From Mimachlamys varia (Eukaryota > Mollusca > Bivalvia > Pectinida > Pectinidae): a stretch of 64,000 nucleotides of DNA. A program made the position numbers and the translations under genes. The stretch lies in contig OX392532.1 of NCBI GenBank assembly GCA_947623455.1, positions 45,635,058 through 45,699,057 of the forward strand, in the 5' to 3' direction. Of this stretch, positions 25,968-37,800 are shown piece by piece (the first letter of the stretch is position 1; every line of letters starts with the position of its first letter). The notes beneath the pieces were generated by a model. The model was not told the DNA's origin. It ran no database searches and saw nothing but the letters and a program-made list of their open reading frames with translations.

Positions 25968-26457
25968 GGCTTTGCCGAGGGTTTTGCCAAATTTGAAAAT
26001 GCCGAGGGTGGAATTTCCCTATCTTACACCTTTGGTCATGAAAGAGTATTTTTCTCTCATTTCAACTACCTGAATAAGCTCAAAAACCATGAAAATATTT
26101 TGACTGGCCACCATTTTGAAAATATCAATTTTTTCCTTGATTTTTTTTGACGAATACAAATGATACAGCGAGATCGAGCATACCCCATATTTGCAAACGT
26201 AGTTTGCTCAGAAAAAATAATCTGAGCTTTCTAATGTACACGGTTAAAATATCGTGAAAGGTTTTAATTTCATCACGTCGCCATTTTTCTTTTTTCGGCA
26301 TCAGATTTTACCGAACTCGTGACGTCACGACATTGTTGCGCCATTGTGACGTCACGCCGTGGCTGTATTGCATGGGTAGGTGTGTAATACAACCACAGCG
26401 ATCATAGGTGTATTGCCCTGGACAGGCCAGTATTACACACCTAGAAATGAGAGAAAT
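25968..26457. mobile_element. Foldback element copy G, 5'-truncated (490 bp)
   Basis: It lies exactly 3520 bp downstream of the copy at 22448 and I saw no difference between them. TGACGTCA lies at 26320-26327 and 26347-26354. It belongs to the second copy of the 3520-bp duplication. Confidence 0.87.
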
Positions 26458-27965
26458 TGTGATACAGTGCGGTGCCCCGTGTATATTGTGAAACAGTGCG
26501 GTGCCCTGTGTATATTATGTATATTTTGATACAGTGCGGTGTCCCATGTATATTATGTATGTTGTGATACAGTGCGGTGCCCCGTGTATATTGTGAAACA
26601 GTGCGGTGCCCTGTGTATATTATGTATATTGTGATACAGTGCGGTGCCCCGTGTATATTATGTATATTTTGATACAGTGCGGTGTCCCATGTATATTATG
26701 TATGTTTTGATACAGTGCGGTGCCCCGTGTATATTGTGAAACAGTGCGGTGCCCTGTGTATATTATGTATATTGTGATACAGTGCGGTGCCCCGTGTATA
26801 TTATGTATATTGTGATACAGTGCGGTGCCCCGTGTATATTATGTATATTGTGATACAGTGCGGTGCCCCGTGTATATTACATTTGTATGTATATTGTGAT
26901 ACAGTGCGGTGTCCCGTGTATATTATGTATATTGTGATACAGTGCGGTGCCCCGTGTATATTATGTATATTGTGATACAGTGCGGTGCCCCGTGTATATT
27001 ACATTTGTATGTATATTGTGATACAGTGTGGTGCCCCGTGTATATTATGTATATTGTGATACAGTGCGGTGCCCCGTGTATATTATGTATATTGTGATAC
27101 AGTGCGGTGCCCCGTGTATATTATGTATATTGTGATACAGTGCGGTGCCCCGTGTATATTGTGATACAGTGCGGTGCCCCGTGTATATTGTGTATATTGT
27201 GAAACAGTGCGGTGCCCTGTGTATATTGTGTATATTGTGATACAGTGCAGTGCCCCGTGTATATTATGTATGTTGTGATACAGTGCGGTGCCCCGTGTAC
27301 ATTATATATATTGTGATACAGTGCGGTGCCCTGTGTATATTGTGTATATTGTGAAACAGTGCGGTGCCCTGTGTATACTATATATATTGTGATACAGTGC
27401 GGTGCCCCGTGTATATTATGTATATTGTGATACAGTGCGGTGCCCTGTGTATATTGTGTATATTGTGATACAGTGCAGTGCCCCGTGTATATTATGTATA
27501 TTGTGATACAGTGCCCTGCCCCGTGTATATTGTGATACAGTGCAGTGCCCCGTTGATATTATGTATATTGTGATACAGTGCAGTGCCCCGTGTATGTTGT
27601 GATACAGTGCGGTGCCCCGTGTATATTATGTATATTGTGATACAGTGCGGTGCCCCGTGTATATTATGTATAGTGTGATACAGTGCGGTTATGTATGTTG
27701 TGATACAGTGCGGTGCCCTGTGTATATTATGATATAGTGTGGTGCCCTGTGTATATTATGTATATTGTGATACAGTGCGGTGCCCCGTGTATATTGTGAT
27801 ACAGTGGGGTGCCCCGTGTATATGTTGATACAGTGCGGTACCCCGTGTATATTATGTATATTGTGATACAGTGCGGTGCCTTGTGTATATTATGTATATT
27901 GTGATACAGTGCGGTGCCCCGTGTATATTGTGAAATAGTGCGGTGCCACGTGCCCTGTGTATATC

Positions 27966-28455
27966 GGCTTTGCCGAGGGTTTTGCCAAATTTGAAAATGC
28001 CGAGGGTGGAATTTCCCTATCTTACACCTTTGGTCATGAAAGAGTATTTTTCTCTCATTTCAACTACCTGAATAAGCTCAAAAACCATGAAAATATTTTG
28101 ACTGGCCACCATTTTGAAAATATCAATTTTTTCCTTGATTTTTTTTGACGAATACAAATGATACAGCGAGATCGAGCATACCCCATATTTGCAAACGTAG
28201 TTTGCTCAGAAAAAATAATCTGAGCTTTCTAATGTACACGGTTAAAATATCGTGAAAGGTTTTAATTTCATCACGTCGCCATTTTTCTTTTTTCGGCATC
28301 AGATTTTACCGAACTCGTGACGTCACGACATTGTTGCGCCATTGTGACGTCACGCCGTGGCTGTATTGCATGGGTAGGTGTGTAATACAACCACAGCGAT
28401 CATAGGTGTATTGCCCTGGACAGGCCAGTATTACACACCTAGAAATGAGAGAAAT
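27966..28455. mobile_element. Foldback element copy H, 5'-truncated (490 bp)
   Basis: Same truncation and junction as the other short copies. TGACGTCA lies at 28318-28325 and 28345-28352. It sits 1998 bp after the previous copy, so the surrounding block has lost about 1.5 kb of monomers relative to the 3520-bp block. Confidence 0.87.
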
Positions 28456-29727
28456 TGTGATACAGTGCGGTGCCCCGTGTATATTGTGAAACAGTGCGGT
28501 GCCCTGTGTATATTATGTATATTTTGATACAGTGCGGTGTCCCATGTATATTATGTATGTTGTGATACAGTGCGGTGCCCCGTGTATATTGTGAAACAGT
28601 GCGGTGCCCTGTGTATATTATGTATATTGTGATACAGTGCGGTGCCCCGTGTATATTATGTATATTTTGATACAGTGCGGTGTCCCATGTATATTATGTA
28701 TGTTGTGATACAGTGCGGTGCCCCGTGTATATTGTGAAACAGTGCGGTGCCCTGTGTATATTATGTATATTGTGATACAGTGCGGTGCCCCGTGTATATT
28801 ATGTATATTGTGATACAGTGCGGTGCCCCGTGTATATTACATTTGTATGTATATTGTGATACAGTGCGGTGTCCCGTGTATATTATGTATATTGTGATAC
28901 AGTGCGGTGCCCCGTGTATATTGTGATACAGTGCGGTGCCCCGTGTATATTGTGTATATTGTGAAACAGTGCGGTGCCCTGTGTATATTGTGTATATTGT
29001 GATACAGTGCAGTGCCCCGTGTATATTATGTATGTTGTGATACAGTGCGGTGCCCCGTGTACATTATATATATTGTGATACAGTGCGGTGCCCTGTGTAT
29101 ATTGTGTATATTGTGAAACAGTGCGGTGCCCTGTGTATACTATGTATATTGTGATACAGTGCGGTGCCCCGTGTATATTATGTATATTGTGATACAGTGC
29201 GGTGCCCTGTGTATATTGTGTATATTGTGATACAGTGCAGTGCCCCGTGTATATTATGTATATTGTGATACAGTGCCCTGCCCCGTGTATATTGTGATAC
29301 AGTGCAGTGCCCCGTTGATATTATGTATATTGTGATACAGTGCAGTGCCCCGTGTATGTTGTGATACAGTGCGGTGCCCCGTGTATATTATGTATATTGT
29401 GATACAGTGCGGTGCCCCGTGTATATTATGTATAGTGTGATACAGTGCGGTTATGTATGTTGTGATACAGTGCGGTGCCCTGTGTATATTATGATATAGT
29501 GTGGTGCCCTGTGTATATTATGTATATTGTGATACAGTGCGGTGCCCCGTGTATATTGTGATACAGTGGGGTGCCCAGTGTATATGTTGATACAGTGCGG
29601 TACCCCGTGTATATTATGTATATTGTGATACAGTGCGGTGCCTTGTGTATATTATGTATATTGTGATACAGTGCGGTGCCCCGTGTATATTGTGAAATAG
29701 TGCGGTGCCACGTGCCCTGTGTATATC

Positions 29728-30217
29728 GGCTTTGCCGAGGGTTTTGCCAAATTTGAAAATGCCGAGGGTGGAATTTCCCTATCTTACACCTTTGGTAATG
29801 AAAGAGTATTTTTCTCTCATTTCAACTACCTGAATAAGCTCAAAAACCATGAAAATATTTTGACTGGCCACCATTTTGAAAAGATCAATTTTTTCCTTGA
29901 TTTTTTTTGACGAATACAAATGATACAGCGAGATCGAGCATACCCCATATTTGCAAACGTAGTTTGCTCAGAAAAAATAATCTGAGCTTTCTAATGTACA
30001 CGGTTAAAATATCGTGAAAGGTTTTAATTTCATCACGTCGCCATTTTTCTTTTTTCGGCATCAGATTTTACCGAACTCGTGACGTCACGACATTGTTGCG
30101 CCATTGTGACGTCACGCCGTGGCTGTATTGCATGGGTAGGTGTGTAATACAACCACAGCGATCATAGGTGTATTGCCCTGGACAGGCCAGTATTACACAC
30201 CTAGAAATGAGAGAAAT
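29728..30217. mobile_element. Foldback element copy I, 5'-truncated (490 bp)
   Basis: Same truncation as the other short copies. It has private changes, including ttggtaatgaaag instead of ttggtcatgaaag and gaaaagatc instead of gaaaatatc. The latter is shared with the copy at 13509 and suggests closer kinship to it. TGACGTCA lies at 30080-30087 and 30107-30114. Confidence 0.87.
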
Positions 30218-31641
30218 TGTGATACAGTGCGGTGCCCCGTGTATATTGTGAAACAGTGCGGTGCCCTGTGTATATTATGTATGTTGTGATACAGTGCGGT
30301 GCCCCGTGTATGTTGTGATACAGTGCGGTGCCCTGTGTATATTGTGAAACAGTGCGGTGCCCTGTGTATATTGTGATACAGTGTGGTGCCCCGTGTATAT
30401 TGTAATACAGTGCGGTGCCACGTGTATATTGTGATAAAGTGCGGTGCCCCGTGTATATTGTGATACAGTGCGGTGTCCCATGTATATTATTTATGTTGTG
30501 ATACAGTGCGTTGCCCCGTGTATATTGTGATACAGTGCGGTTCCCTGTGTATATTGTGATACAGTGTGGTGCCCCGTGTATATTGTGATAAAGTGCGGTG
30601 CCCCGTGTATGTTATGTTATTGTGATAAAGTGCGGTGTCCCATGTATATTATGTATATTGTGATACAGTGCGGTGCCCCGTGTATATTATGTATATTGTG
30701 ATACAGTGCGGTGTCCCATGTATATTATGTATATTGTGATACAGTGCGGTGCCACGTGTATATTGTGATACAGAGCGGTGCCCCGTGTATATTATGTATA
30801 TTGTGATACAGTGCGGTGTCCCGTGTATGTTATGTTATTGTGATAAAGTGCGGTGTCCCATGTATATTATGTATATTGTGATACAGTGCGGTGCCCCATG
30901 TATATTATGTATATTGTGATACAGTGCGGTGCCCCGTGTATATTGTGATACAGTGCGGTGCCCTGTGTATATTGTGATACAGTGTGGTGTCCCATGTATA
31001 TTATGTATATTGTGATACAGTGCGGTGCCCCATGTATATTATGTATATTGTGATACAGTGCGGTGCCCCGTGTATATTGTGATACAGTGCGGTGCCCTGT
31101 GTATATTGTGATACAGTGTGGTGCCCCGTGTATATTATGTATATTGTGATACAGTGCGGTGCCCCGTGTATATTGTGATACAGTGCGGTGCCCTGTGTAT
31201 ATTGTGATACAGTGTGGTGCCCCGTGTATATTGTGATACAGTGCGGTGTCCCATGTATATTATGTATATTGTGATACAGTGCGGTGCCCCGTGTATATTG
31301 TGATACAGTGCGGTGCCCTGTGTATATTGTGATACAGTGCGGTGTCCCATGTATATTATGTATATTATAATACAGTGCGGTGCCCCGTGTAGATTATGTA
31401 TATTGTGATACAGTGCGGTGTCCCATGTAGAGTATGTATATTGTGATACAGTGCGGTGCCCCGTGTATATTGTGATACAGTGCGGTGCCCCGTGTATATT
31501 GTGATACAGTGCGGTGCCCCGTGTAGAGTATGTATATTGTGATACAGTGCGGTGCCCCGTGTATATTGTGATACAGTGCGGTGCCCTGTGCATATTATGT
31601 ATATTGTGATACAGTGCGGTGCCCCGTGCATATTATGTATT

Positions 31642-32202
31642 ATAAGACTCTTTCATGACCAGAGGTGTAAGATAGGGAAATTCTACCCGAGGGGTTTTCA
31701 AATTTGGTAAAACCCGAGGCTTTGCCGAGGGTTTTGCCAAATTTGAAAATCCCAAGGGTGGAATTTCCCTATCTTACACCTTTGGTCATGAAAGAGTATT
31801 TTTCTCTCATTTCACATACCTGAATAAGCTCAAAAACCATGAAAATACTTTGACTGGCCACTATTTTGAAAATATCAATTTTTTCCTTGATTTTTTTGTC
31901 GAAAACAAATGATACAGCGAGATCGAGCATACCCCATATTTGCAAACGTAGTTTGCTCAGAAAAAATAATCTGAGCTTTCTAATGTACACGGTTAAAATA
32001 TCGTGAAAGGTTTTAATTTCATCACGTCGCCATTTTTCTTTTTTCGGCATCAGATTTTACCGAACTCGTGACGTCACGACATTGTTGCGCCATTGTGACG
32101 TCACGCCGTGTATTGCATGGGTAGGTGTGTAATACAACCACATCGATCACAGGTGTATTGCCCTGGACAGGCCAGTATTACACACCTAGAAATGAGAGAA
32201 AT
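31642..32202. mobile_element. Foldback element copy J, full length (561 bp)
   Basis: B-type copy with the hairpin at 31647-31797, TGACGTCA at 32069-32076 and 32096-32103, and the minus-strand ORF at 31769-32050. Like copy B it reads ttcacatacctg where the others read ttcaactacctg. Private changes include cccaaggg in the hairpin and tttttttgtcg. Confidence 0.88.
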
Positions 32203-34083
32203 TGTGATACAGTGCGGTGCCCCGTGTATATTGTGAAACAGTGCGGTGCCCTGTGCATATTATGTATATTGTGATACAGTGCGGTGTCCCATGTATATTA
32301 TGTATATTGTGATACAGTGCGGTGCCCCGTGTATATTGTGATACAGTGCGGTGCCCTGTGTATATTGTGATACAGTGTGGTGCCCCGTGTATATTGTGAT
32401 ACAGTGCGGTGCCACGTGTATATTATGATACAGTGTGGTGCCCTGTGTATATTGTGATACAGTGCGGTGCCCCGTGTATATTGTGATACAGTGCGGTGCC
32501 CTGTGTATATTGTGATAAAGTGCGGTGCCCTGTGTATATTATGTATATTGTGATACAGTGCGGTGCCACGTGTATATTATGTATATTGTGATACAGTGCG
32601 GTGCCCTGTGTATATTATGTATATTGTGAAACAGTGCGGTGTCCCATGTATATTATGTATGTTGTGATACAGTGCGGTGCCCCGTGTATATTGTGATACA
32701 GTGCAGTGCCCCGTTGATATTATGTATATTGTTATAAAGTGCGGTGCCCCGTGTATATTATGATACAGTGCGGTGCCCTGTGTATATTATGTAAATTGTG
32801 ATACAGTGCGGTGCCCCGTGTATATTATGTATATTGTGATACAGTGCGGTGCACCGTGTATATTACATTTGTATGTATATTGTGATACAGTGCGGTGTCC
32901 CGTGTATATTATGTATATTGTGATACAGTGCGGTGCCACGTGTATATTATGTATATTGTGATACAGTGCGGTGCCTCGTGTATATTATGTATATTGTAAT
33001 ACAGTGCGGTGCCCCGTGTATATTATGTATATTGTGATACAGTGCGGTGCCCCGTGTATGTTGTGATACAGTGCGGTGCCCCGTGTATACTATGTATATT
33101 GTGATACAGTGCGGTGCCCTGTGTATACTATGTATATTGTGATACAGTGCGGTGCCCCGTGTATATTATGTATATTGTGATACAGTGCGGTGCCCTGTGT
33201 ATATTGTGTATATTGTGATACAGTGCGGTGCCCCGTGTATATTATGTATATTGTGATACAGTGCGGTGCCCCGTGTATATTGTGATACAGTGCGGTGCCC
33301 TGTGTATATTGTGATACAGTGCGGTGCCCTGTGTATATTGTGCTACAGTGCGGTGTCCCGTGTATATTGTGATACAGTGCGGTGCCCTGTGTATATTATG
33401 TATATTGTGATACAGTGCGGTTCCCCGTGTATATTATGTATATTGTGATACAGTGCGGTGCCCCGTGTATATTGTGAAACAGTGCGGTGCCACGTGTATA
33501 TTATGTATATTGTGACACAGTGCGGTGCCACGTGTATATTGTGATACAGTGCGGTGCCACGTCTGTATTGTGATACAGTGCTGTGCCCCGTGTATATTAT
33601 GTATATTGTGATACAGTGCGGTGCCTTGTGTATATTATGTATATTGTGATACAGTGCGGTGCCCTGTGTATATTATGTATATTGTGAGACAGTGCGGTGC
33701 CCTGTGTATATTATGTATATTGTGATACAGTGCGGTGCCCTGTGTATATTGTGATACAGTGTGGTGCCCTGTGTATATTATGTATATTGTGAGACAGTGC
33801 GGTGCCCTGTGTATATTATGTATATTGTGATACAGTGCGGTGCCCTGTGTATATTATGTATATTGTGATACAGTGCGGTGCCCTGTGTATATTATGTATA
33901 TTGTGATACAGTGCGGTGCCCTGTGTATATTATGTATATTGTGATACAGTGCGGTGCCCTGTGTATATTATGTATATTGTGAGACAGTGCGGTGCCCCGT
34001 GTATATTATGTATATTGTGATACAGTGCGGTGCCCTGTGTATATTATGTATATTGTGAGACAGTGCGGTGCCCTGTGTATACG

Positions 34084-34840
34084 TTATCGCATCTAGTTTT
34101 GACTCTATAAATGTTGATTGAGTGGACCTCAATCACTAAAGTAAACATCATAGACCAGTGAAGTAATGGGGTATTAAGTTACTGAATGACATCGCTATTG
34201 ATCGATAGTGATGACGCCCAGCTGCTGTATCGGGTGTGCCCCCTCCTCCTCACTCCACACAAACACCGTTCTGCTGATTGTTTTCTAGTGTTCACTAAGT
34301 TTCACTTACAAATGCCGCTCTAATAAACCGTTATACTGACGTAAAAGGTTGAACATTTTTTTTTATTTACAATGTTCCGACAATACTGACTGTTACGGCA
34401 CATTTCTCTCGTAAATTTGTTACAACTAGTTTTGGACCTAAACTAGGGTGTTTAGAGTAATTTTACATTGGGGGGGGGGGGGGGGAGGGGTAGATCAATT
34501 TTCGATAAAAATTCTCCCTCCCTCAATGGTCATACCTGTGGTTTATATGTGCGCGCGAGCATGGGAGTGTTTTGGAGAAAACGACAGAGGACTTGTTCCA
34601 TTCTACGGGAACTAGTAGTTTCATTATTTTCGTTTGAGATTTTATTCCCATAGCATTAAAGACAACAGACTGGGATATGTAGTATTCCTGTTCTTGAGAA
34701 TTGAATTGGACGATCACTGTGACCTAACGGATTACTTATGTCCAAGCTGTCTATCTCTGATGCGGTCAGATAATGTACAGCTATCAGTAATATTAATAAA
34801 GATATACGGTTGGTGAACGCCCTCGATCAAACACCAAATG
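34084..34840. other. Single-copy spacer between two satellites
   Basis: About 750 bp without a recognisable gene or RNA. It holds an 8-bp stem with a 5-nt loop (34115-34135, tgattgag / ctcaatca), a gaacatt / aatgttc inverted pair near 34354-34378, and a G-run at 34470-34490. Three ORFs of 60-64 aa overlap on both strands at 34468-34816. They match nothing I know and are probably chance. Confidence 0.7.
34470..34490 (+). repeat. G16 homopolymer run followed by A and GGGG
   Basis: Sixteen consecutive Gs (34470-34485), one A, then four Gs. A run this long can form intra- or intermolecular G-quadruplexes and is a typical place for base-call or length errors. It lies in the single-copy spacer and is unrelated to the flanking arrays. 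Confidence 0.9.
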
Positions 34841-37800
34841 TATGTGACACTATGAAGGCCTCGGTAACACTATAGTTATATGTGACACCATGAAGGCCTC
34901 GGTAACACTATAGTTATATGTGACACCATGAAGGCCTCGGTAACACTATAGTTATATGTGACACCATGAAGGCCTCGGTAACACTATAGTTATATGTGAC
35001 ACCATGAAGGCCTCGGTAACACTATAGTTATATGTGACACCATGATGGCCTCGGTAACACTATAGTTATATGTGACACCATGAAAGCTTCGGTAACACTA
35101 TAGTTATATGTGACACCATGAAGGCCTCGGTAACACTATAGTTATATGTGACACCATGAAAGCTTCGGTAACACTATAGTTATATGTGACACCATGATGG
35201 CCTCGGTAACACTATAGTTATATGTGACACCATGAAAGCTTCGGTAACACTATAGTTATATGTGACACCATGAAGGCCTCGGTAACACTATAGATATATG
35301 TGACACCATGAAGGCCTCGGTAACACTATAGATATATGTGACACCATGAAGGCCTCGGTAACACTTTAGTTATATGTGACAACATGAAGGCCTCGGTAAC
35401 ACTATAGATATATGTGACACCATGATGGCCTCGGTAACACTATAGTTATATGTGACACCATGAAGGCCTCGGTAACACTTTAGTTATATATGACACCATG
35501 GAGGCCTCGGTAACACTATATTTATATGTGACACCATGAAGGCCTCGGTAACACTATAGTTATATGTGACACCATGAAGGCCTCGGTAACACTATAGATA
35601 TATGTGACACCATGATGGCCTCGGTAACACTATAGTTATATGTGACACCATGATGGCCTCGGTAACACTATAGTTATATGTGACACCATGAAGGCCTCGG
35701 TAACACTATAGTTATATGTGACAACATGGAGGCCTCGGTAACACTATAGTTATATGTGACACCATGAAGGCCTCGGTAACACTATAGTTATATGTGACAA
35801 CATGGAGGCCTCGGTAACACTATAGTTATATGTGACACCATGAAGGCCTCGGTAACACTATAGTTATATGTGACACCATGAAGGCCTCGGTAACACTATA
35901 GTTATATGTGACACCATGAAGGCCTCGGTAACATTATAGTTATATGTGACACCATGGAGGCCTCGGTAACACTATAGTTATATGTGACACCATGATGGCC
36001 TCGGTAACACTATAGTTATATGTGACAACATGAAGGCCTCGGTAACACTATAGTTATATGTGACACCATGAAGGCCTCGGTAACACTATAGTTATATGTG
36101 ACACCATGAAGGCCTCGGTAACACTATAGTTATATGTGACACCATGAAGGCCTCGGTAACACTATAGTTATATGTGACACCATGAAGGCCTCGGTAACAC
36201 TATAGTTATATGTGACACCATGAAGACCTCGGTAACACTATAGTTATATGTGACACCATGGAGGCCTCGGTAACACTATAGTTATATGTGACACCATGAA
36301 GGCCTCGGTAACACTATAATTATATGTGACACCATGAAGGCCTCGGTAACACTATAGTTATATGTGACACCACGAAGGCCTCGGTAACACTATAGTTATA
36401 TGTGACACCATGAAGGCCTCGGTAACACTATAGTTATATGTGACACCATGGAGGCCTCGGTAACACTATAATTATATGTGACACCATGAAGGCCTCGGTA
36501 ACACTATAGATATATGTGACACCATGAAGGCCTCGGTAACACTATAGTTATATGTGACACCATGATGGCCTCGGTAACACTATAGTTATATGTGACACCA
36601 TGAAGGCCTCGGTAACACTATAGTTATATGTGACACCATGATGGCCTCGGTAACACTATAGTTATATGTGACACCATGAAGGCCTCGGTAACACTATAGT
36701 TATATGTGACACCATGAAGGCCTCGGTAACACTATAGTTATATGTGACACCATGAAGGCCTCGGTAACACTATAGTTATATGTGACACCATGGAGGCCTC
36801 GGTAACACTATAATTATATGTGACACCATGAAGGCCTCGGTAACACTATAGATATATGTGACACCATGAAGGCCTCGGTAACACTATAGTTATATGTGAC
36901 ACCATGATGGCCTCGGTAACACTATAGTTATATGTGACACCATGAAGGCCTCGGTAACACTATAGTTATATGTGACACCATGAAGGCCTCGGTAATACTA
37001 TAGTTATATGTGACACCATGATGGCCTCGGTAACACTATAGTTATATGTGACACCATGAAGGCCTCGGTAACACTATATATATATGTGACACCATGAAGG
37101 CCTCGGTAATACTATAGTTATATGTGACACCATGATGGCCTCGGTAACACTATAGATATATGTGACACCATGAAGGCCTCGGTAACACTATAGTTATATG
37201 TGACACCATGAAGGCCTCGGTAACACTATAGTTATATGTGACACCATGATGGCCTCGGTAACACTATAGTTATATGTGACACCATGGAGGCCTCGGTAAC
37301 ACTATAGATATATGTGACACCATGAAGGCCTCGGTAACACTATAGTTATATGTGACAACATGAAGGCCTCGGTAACACTATAGTTATATGTGACACCATG
37401 ATGGCCTCGGTAACACTATAGTTATATGTGACACCATGAAGGCCTCGGTAACACTATAGATATATGTGACACCATGGAGGCCTCGGTAACACTATAGTTA
37501 TATGTGACACCATGATGGCCTCGGTAACACTATAGTGATATGTGACAACATGAAGGCTTCGTTAACACTATAGTTATATGTGACACCATGATGGCCTCGG
37601 TAACACTATAGTTATATGTGACACCATGATGGCCTCGGTAACACTATAGTTATATGTGACACCATGAAGGCCTCGGTAACACTATAGTTATATGTGACAC
37701 CATGATGGCCTCGGTAACACTATAGTTATATGTGACACCATGAAGGCCTCGGTAACACTATAGTTATATGTGACACCATGAAGGCCTCGGTAACACTATA

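Larger units (their letters stand above)
20160..27200. repeat. 3520-bp tandem duplication carrying a truncated element
   Basis: Copies run about 20160-23680 and 23680-27200. Private variants of the first copy (ctgtctatattg, gtgcgacgtg, gatactgtgcgg) recur exactly 3520 bp downstream, as do the truncated element and all 46-bp monomers. I found no difference between the copies. It overlaps and post-dates the 1895-bp duplication, because it inherits variants unique to that duplication's second half. Either a very recent event or an assembly duplication could produce it. Confidence 0.85.
8498..34083. repeat. Complex satellite of 29/38/46-bp monomers with embedded foldback elements
   Basis: The base monomer is 29 bp: gtgatacagtgcggtg, then ccccgtgtatatt. 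A 38-bp form adds atgtatatt. A 46-bp form further inserts acatttgt between gtatatt and atgtatatt. Variants such as gtgtccc, gccctg, gccacg and gataaag are shared by distant blocks, showing block amplification. Ten copies of one inserted element interrupt the array. Several blocks are long tandem duplications. The last monomers end at gtgtatacg near 34083. Many 60-150 aa ORFs on both strands arise from the repeat and are not genes. Long arrays like this are prone to assembly error, so the exact block count is uncertain. Confidence 0.95.

Noticed and set aside
34468..34816. Three 60-64 aa ORFs in the spacer
   Set aside because: They overlap on both strands, one begins in the G16 run, and all are within chance length for 750 bp.
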